DNA of 61,037 nt, taken from contig NZ_CALWFZ010000013.1 in NCBI RefSeq assembly GCF_944377805.1, positions 1-61,037 on the forward strand, given 5' to 3'. A model generated the notes under the pieces. The model was not told the DNA's origin. It saw only the letters and a list, made by a program, of their open reading frames with translations, and ran no database searches. This document shows, one piece after another, positions 56,775 to 61,037 of this stretch (position 1 is the first letter of the stretch; each line of letters opens with the position of its first letter). Origin of the DNA: an uncultured Mediterraneibacter sp. Lineage in GTDB: Bacteria; Bacillota; Clostridia; Lachnospirales; Lachnospiraceae. Both the position numbers and the translations under genes were made by a program.

Positions 56775-58649
56775 CTATGCCGCAAAGTTTCCCGTATACA
56801 ATTGATAATATTTTCCTTTCGCCGCGATCAGCTCATCGTGGCTTCCTCTCTCGATAATTCTTCCCTGCTCCATAACCATAATACAGTCTGAATTTTTGAT
56901 TGTGGACAGGCGGTGAGCAATGACAAATGTGGTCCGGCCCTTCATCAGAGCGTCCATACCGGCCTGTACCAGCCCCTCTGTACGCGTATCGATAGAAGAA
57001 GTAGCTTCATCGAGAATCAGCACCGGAGGGTCTGCCACCGCTGCTCTCGCGATAGCGAGCAGCTGTCTCTGCCCCTGGCTTAAGTTTGCGCCGTCTCCGG
57101 TGAGAACGGTCTGATACCCGTCCGGAAGTCTGCGGATAAAGCTGTCCGCATTGGCCAGCTTCGCCGCCGCAATACAGTCCTCATCCGAAGCGTCCAGCTT
57201 GCCGTACCGTATATTGTCCATGACGGTCCCGGTGAACAGATGCGTATCCTGGAGCACCATCCCCAGAGATCTTCTCAGATCCGGTTTCCTGATCTTATTA
57301 ATATTAATACCATCGTAACGGATCTTTCCGTCCTGGATGTCATAAAACCGGTTGATCAGGTTGGTAATCGTCGTCTTCCCCGCTCCGGTAGAGCCCACAA
57401 GGGCGATCTTCTGGCCCGGGTGGGCGTACATCCTGATGTCATGAAGCACCATCTTCTCATCATTGTATCCAAAGTCCACACCGTCAAATACGATACCGCC
57501 CTCCATTCTCTGGTAAGTCACAGTACCTTCTGCCCTGTGCGGATGTTTCCATGCCCATATGCCGGTACGCGTCTCAGATTCAGTCACTGTTCCGTCCGAG
57601 TTCTCCTTTGCATTGACCAGCTCCACATATCCGTGATCCTCCTCCGGTTTCTCATCCAGAAGGGCGAATACTCTCTTGGCTCCGGCAGCGGCCATAACGA
57701 CAGAATTCATCTGCTGGCTGATCTGAGTAATGGGCTGGGTAAAGTTCTTATTCAATCCCACGAACGCGATAACTGTTCCCACTGTCACTCCCGTTCCGCC
57801 GTACAGCGCCAGCAGCGCTCCGATCACGGCACACAATACATAACTCAGATTTCCGATATTTGCGTTGATAGGCATGAGAAGGTTTGCATAGCGGTTCGCC
57901 TTATCCGCGCTGTCTCTCAGCTGATTATTGAGCTTCTTAAAGCCATCGATCGCCTGCTCCTCATGGCAGAATACTTTTACCACTTTCTGCCCGTCCATCA
58001 TTTCCTCTATAAATCCGTCCACGTTTCCCAGATCTCTCTGCTGTTTCTGGAAATATTTTCCCGACAGCCCGGAAAATACAGCCGTCACCCTCAGCATAAC
58101 CAGCGCCATGACAAGCGTAACAACAGTCAGCGGCACGTTCAGGACAAGCATAGAGATCAGAGTTGCCACCAGGGTTGCCGCGGAGTTAATCATCTGCGGG
58201 ATACTCTGGCTGAACAGCTGTCTCAATGTGTCCACATCGTTCGTATACACAGACATAATATCGCCGTGCGCATGGGTGTCAAAGTATTTGATCGGCAGGG
58301 ATTCCATATTGGCGAACAGCTCGTCGCGAAACTTCCGCATCGTTCCCTGGCTGACATTTACCATAATCCGGTTGTACGCGTATGCCGCCGCAATGCCGAT
58401 GATATAAAATACGACGATTCCCCTCAGCGCGCGGGCCAGCGGGGCAAAGTCCGGACTGTCCGAGTTTAAAAGAGGCATGATATAATCATCCACGAGAGAC
58501 TGTACGAACAGCATTCCCTGCATCGTGGCAAATGCGCCGACTATAATACACACAACTACAATGAGAAACGAAAATTTATAGTTCTTCACCATGTATGCCA
58601 GAAGCCGCTTCAGCACATACAGCGATGATGTTTTCTTTTTATCTTTCAT
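56775..58649 (-). CDS. ABC exporter half-transporter with consensus ATPase site
   Basis: 624 residues: six membrane helices (about 20-330) and an ATPase domain (about 385-620). Walker A G-S-T-G-A-G-K-T, signature N-L-S-Q-G-Q-R-Q, Walker B L-I-L-D-E-A-T-S with catalytic Glu, switch His in I-A-H-R. An insert of about 45 residues (with W-A-W-K-H-P-H-R-A-E-G-T-V) precedes the ATPase domain, as in many clostridial relatives. It should pair with the next gene as a BmrCD-type heterodimer. Confidence 0.92.
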   Translation of the reverse strand: MKDKKKTSSLYVLKRLLAYMVKNYKFSFLIVVVCIIVGAFATMQGMLFVQSLVDDYIMPLLNSDSPDFAPLARALRGIVVFYIIGIAAAYAYNRIMVNVSQGTMRKFRDELFANMESLPIKYFDTHAHGDIMSVYTNDVDTLRQLFSQSIPQMINSAATLVATLISMLVLNVPLTVVTLVMALVMLRVTAVFSGLSGKYFQKQQRDLGNVDGFIEEMMDGQKVVKVFCHEEQAIDGFKKLNNQLRDSADKANRYANLLMPINANIGNLSYVLCAVIGALLALYGGTGVTVGTVIAFVGLNKNFTQPITQISQQMNSVVMAAAGAKRVFALLDEKPEEDHGYVELVNAKENSDGTVTESETRTGIWAWKHPHRAEGTVTYQRMEGGIVFDGVDFGYNDEKMVLHDIRMYAHPGQKIALVGSTGAGKTTITNLINRFYDIQDGKIRYDGININKIRKPDLRRSLGMVLQDTHLFTGTVMDNIRYGKLDASDEDCIAAAKLANADSFIRRLPDGYQTVLTGDGANLSQGQRQLLAIARAAVADPPVLILDEATSSIDTRTEGLVQAGMDALMKGRTTFVIAHRLSTIKNSDCIMVMEQGRIIERGSHDELIAAKGKYYQLYTGNFAA

Positions 58650-58685
58650 ATGAACTGCACTCTCCTTTCACGCATCTGTTCCTCC

Positions 58686-60425
58686 TCAGGCAGCATGGTC
58701 AAAATCCCCGCCGCCCTGAGTCTGAGATTCATAGATGTCACGGTAGATCTCATTGCTCTCAAGCAGATGCTCATGCGTGTCAAAGCCGTTAATTTTTCCG
58801 TCATCCAGCACAAGAATCCGGTCTGCGTCCTCCACGCTGGATACCCTCTGGGCAATGATGATCTTCGTTGTTCCCGGGATGACTGTTCGCAGCGCCTCTC
58901 TGATCCTGGCGTCTGTTGCCGTATCCACAGCACTTGTGGAGTCATCCAGAATAAGAATCTTCGGTTTCTTTAAGAGCGCCCTGGCGATGCAGAGCCTCTG
59001 CTTCTGCCCTCCGGACACGTTCGTGCCTCCCCGCTCGATCCATGTGTTGTACTTATCCGGGAGCCGTTCTATAAATTCGTCCGCACAGGCTGCACGGCAT
59101 GCTTCCACGCACTCCTCATCCGAGGCGTTCTCATTACCCCACCTGAGATTGTCAAAAATCGTGCCCGAGAACAGGACATTCTTCTGCAATACAACCGAAA
59201 CCTCATTTCTCAGCACTTCCATATCATACTCACGAACATCCCTGCCTCCAACTTTCACGGTTCCCGCGGAAGCGTCGTAGAGACGGCTGATCAGATTTAC
59301 CAGGCTTGACTTACCGCATCCAGTGCCTCCGATAATCCCTATAGTCTCACCGGAGCGAATATGCAGATCAATGTCCTCCAGAGTATCCTCGCCTGTTCCA
59401 TGCTTATACGAAAAGCTTACATGGTCAAAATCAATACTTCCGTCTTTTACTTCCATCACCGGATCTTTCGGGTTGTGAAGTTCCGGTTTCTCCAGGAGCA
59501 CTTCCGAGATACGACGTATACTCGCAGCGCTCATCGTCACCATGACAAAGATCATTGAAAGCATCATAAGCGACATCATGACGGACATAATATAGCTGAA
59601 CAGAGAAGTAATATCGCCGGTGCTCATACTGCCGCCGACAATGTACTTCGCGCCAAACCATGAAACCGCTGTGATGCAGCCGTAAACAACAAGCATCATG
59701 ACCGGATTGTTCAGGGCCAGCATACTCTCCGCTTTTACAAACAGCCTGTAAAGATGCTCCGCCGCCTTCTGAAATTTCTTATTCTCATGCTCTTCTCTTA
59801 CATATGCTTTCACCACGCGGATTGCCGTAACATTTTCCTGGACACTCGCGTTCAGATCATCATACCGGTCAAACACTTCCCGGAATACCCCTGTTGTCCT
59901 CTTCATGATGGCCGCAAGAACTACCGCCAGAAAACACAGCGCCGCCAGGAACACAAGACTCAAATCCCGATTGATCATAAAACACATAATCATGCTGAAT
60001 ACCAGCATAAGCGGCGCTCTGACCGCGATTCGTATGAGCATCTGAAACGCGTTCTGCACATTGGTCACATCTGTCGTCATTCTCGTGACAAGACCTGCCG
60101 TGCTGAATTTGTCGATATTAGAAAACGAATAGTCCTGCACGCGGATGTACATGCTCTCCCTCAGATTGCAGGCAAAGCCTGCGGAGGCGCTGGCCGCGAA
60201 TTTTCCCGCCATTGCACCCGATAACAGGCTGACGACCGCCATCACCAGCATCAGAACGCCGTATCTGATAATCGCCGGCATGTCGGATCGTTCCAGTCCA
60301 TTATCAATAATCAGCGCCGTAATAAAAGGGAGCAGCACCTCCATAATCACTTCCAGCGTCGTAAACCCCATTGTCAGAAATGTGTCTTTTTTATACTGCT
60401 TTAGCTGCGCTAAAACTGTCTTCAT
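58686..60425 (-). CDS. ABC exporter half-transporter with degenerate ATPase site
   Basis: 579 residues: six membrane helices (about 15-300) and an ATPase domain (about 335-575). Walker A G-G-T-G-C-G-K-S and signature N-V-S-G-G-Q-K-Q are intact, but the catalytic Glu is Asp (L-I-L-D-D-S-T-S) and the switch His is Gln (I-I-A-Q-R-V). This is the usual degenerate partner of a heterodimeric multidrug exporter. It overlaps the MarR gene stop by 4 nt; regulation by that protein is likely. Confidence 0.92.
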   Translation of the reverse strand: MKTVLAQLKQYKKDTFLTMGFTTLEVIMEVLLPFITALIIDNGLERSDMPAIIRYGVLMLVMAVVSLLSGAMAGKFAASASAGFACNLRESMYIRVQDYSFSNIDKFSTAGLVTRMTTDVTNVQNAFQMLIRIAVRAPLMLVFSMIMCFMINRDLSLVFLAALCFLAVVLAAIMKRTTGVFREVFDRYDDLNASVQENVTAIRVVKAYVREEHENKKFQKAAEHLYRLFVKAESMLALNNPVMMLVVYGCITAVSWFGAKYIVGGSMSTGDITSLFSYIMSVMMSLMMLSMIFVMVTMSAASIRRISEVLLEKPELHNPKDPVMEVKDGSIDFDHVSFSYKHGTGEDTLEDIDLHIRSGETIGIIGGTGCGKSSLVNLISRLYDASAGTVKVGGRDVREYDMEVLRNEVSVVLQKNVLFSGTIFDNLRWGNENASDEECVEACRAACADEFIERLPDKYNTWIERGGTNVSGGQKQRLCIARALLKKPKILILDDSTSAVDTATDARIREALRTVIPGTTKIIIAQRVSSVEDADRILVLDDGKINGFDTHEHLLESNEIYRDIYESQTQGGGDFDHAA

Positions 60426-60937
60426 ACTGTAACCTCCTTATCTGCCATTCTTTCTGTCCTGTCTTCTTCATTCCGCCCCTTTCTGAGCCGCTCGTTGTCC
60501 ATTTGATTCAGCTGCGTCAGTATCTTCTGCTCCAGGTTCCACAGCTGCTTTTTCTCCCGACAGTCAAGCCCGCCGCAGATCGCCGCCTCCATGCGGTCCG
60601 CACGCTTCAGAAACTCATTTCCCTCAAGGATCAGTTTCTCTGTCGGAACCACCTTTTTCTTTCTGACGTCCTCCGGAGTCTCCTGAAAACACAGATAGCC
60701 TTTTTCCCGCAGTTTTTTCACAAGAACGGACAGCGTCGCCTTAGACACGCCGACCTCATGGCACAGTTCCGTAATGTATGTACCTTTTGGATGATGTCGG
60801 AGAATATAAACCATGAAATACACCTGTACTCCGCTTATGTTCTTCTCCCTCATGCTCTTCTCCAACTGTGTTTCCAGGTCTATACTGAGTTTCTTCATTA
60901 GAAAAATCAGTTCTTCCGCCTGATGTTCTTCTGTCAT
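60422..60937 (-). CDS. MarR family transcriptional regulator
   Basis: 171 residues with a central winged helix: Y-I-T-E-L-C-H-E-V-G-V-S-K-A-T-L-S-V-L-V-K-K-L-R-E-K-G-Y-L near 70-100, then the basic wing. It heads the exporter operon and probably represses it in response to the drug or a metabolite. GGAGGT lies 12 nt before the ATG. The remaining 100 bases to the window end hold no operator or promoter I can name. Confidence 0.9.
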   Translation of the reverse strand: MTEEHQAEELIFLMKKLSIDLETQLEKSMREKNISGVQVYFMVYILRHHPKGTYITELCHEVGVSKATLSVLVKKLREKGYLCFQETPEDVRKKKVVPTEKLILEGNEFLKRADRMEAAICGGLDCREKKQLWNLEQKILTQLNQMDNERLRKGRNEEDRTERMADKEVTV

Positions 60938-61037
60938 CTTTCATCCGCACCTCCTGTATCTGTACGTCTCTTTGATTGTTTTTTCACAAACAGTTCGTCG
61001 CCTTACCGTCTGCCCATAAGAGATTGTAGCGCGCTAT

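Overview
The window looks like a chromosomal segment of a Gram-positive anaerobe of the Lachnospiraceae (Clostridium cluster XIVa) type. The grounds are strong AGGAGG ribosome sites, frequent TTG and GTG starts, clear sigma-A promoters, a large Gram-positive SRP RNA, a Bacillus-type LexA box, and several proteins of a kind I know mainly from that family. No transposon, phage, CRISPR array or rRNA was seen. The base composition is even. Species is not assignable by eye.

Layout. 1-1.5 kb: AI-2E-type permease with its own promoter and terminator. 1.5-10.1 kb (-): complete V/A-type ATPase (ntpH-I-K-E-C-F-A-B-D) whose rotor subunit keeps the Na+ ligands of Enterococcus hirae NtpK. It lies behind trmL, an AIR-synthase-like gene, a 33-residue membrane peptide and a B12-type radical SAM gene (10.1-13.6 kb). 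13.7-14.6 kb: SRP RNA (+) facing tadA (-). 14.7-21 kb: a Pro/Glu-rich unknown, then dgt, an HTH protein, a VanY-like peptidase, a phosphopantetheinyl transferase and a degenerate GGDEF-EAL protein, all co-directional on -. 21.2-22.9 kb: DUF47 regulator and Pit phosphate transporter. 23.2-29.6 kb (-): F1Fo ATPase atpBEFHAGDC. 30-34.3 kb: two membrane proteins, a YgjP-like metallohydrolase, Maf and an M20 amidohydrolase. 34.5-40.3 kb (+): adenosylcobalamin-dependent diol dehydratase (three subunits), its two-part reactivase and a PduO adenosyltransferase. 40.3-41.1 kb (-): thiT with a TPP riboswitch. 41.1-42.9 kb (-): LexA-controlled Y-family polymerase and a split or frameshifted small gene. 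43-45.1 kb (+): DUF4430 protein, ECF-type S component, 2-hydroxyacid dehydrogenase. 45.1-46.4 kb: 62-bp tandem repeats, a long inverted repeat, tRNA-Lys(CTT), trmB. 46.6-55.3 kb (+): a second complete V/A-type ATPase with another gene order and a different rotor subunit. 55.3-60.9 kb (-): small acidic protein, birA, a heterodimeric ABC exporter and a MarR regulator.

How it fits together. Three complete rotary ATPases lie within 55 kb, and their c/K subunits differ at the ion-binding site, so the cell probably separates Na+ pumping from H+ coupling. A cobalamin thread also runs through the window: diol dehydratase, its reactivase, PduO, a B12-type radical SAM enzyme, and a possible DUF4430/ECF uptake pair. 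The most promising unexplained signals are two structured 5' leaders with no riboswitch class I recognise: one before the dehydratase operon (34576-34669) and a pseudoknot-like one before the DUF4430/ECF pair (43079-43144). Next in line are a terminator-like element and an apparent ACG start at the head of the F-ATPase operon, and a G5 frameshift site in a gene behind the SOS polymerase.
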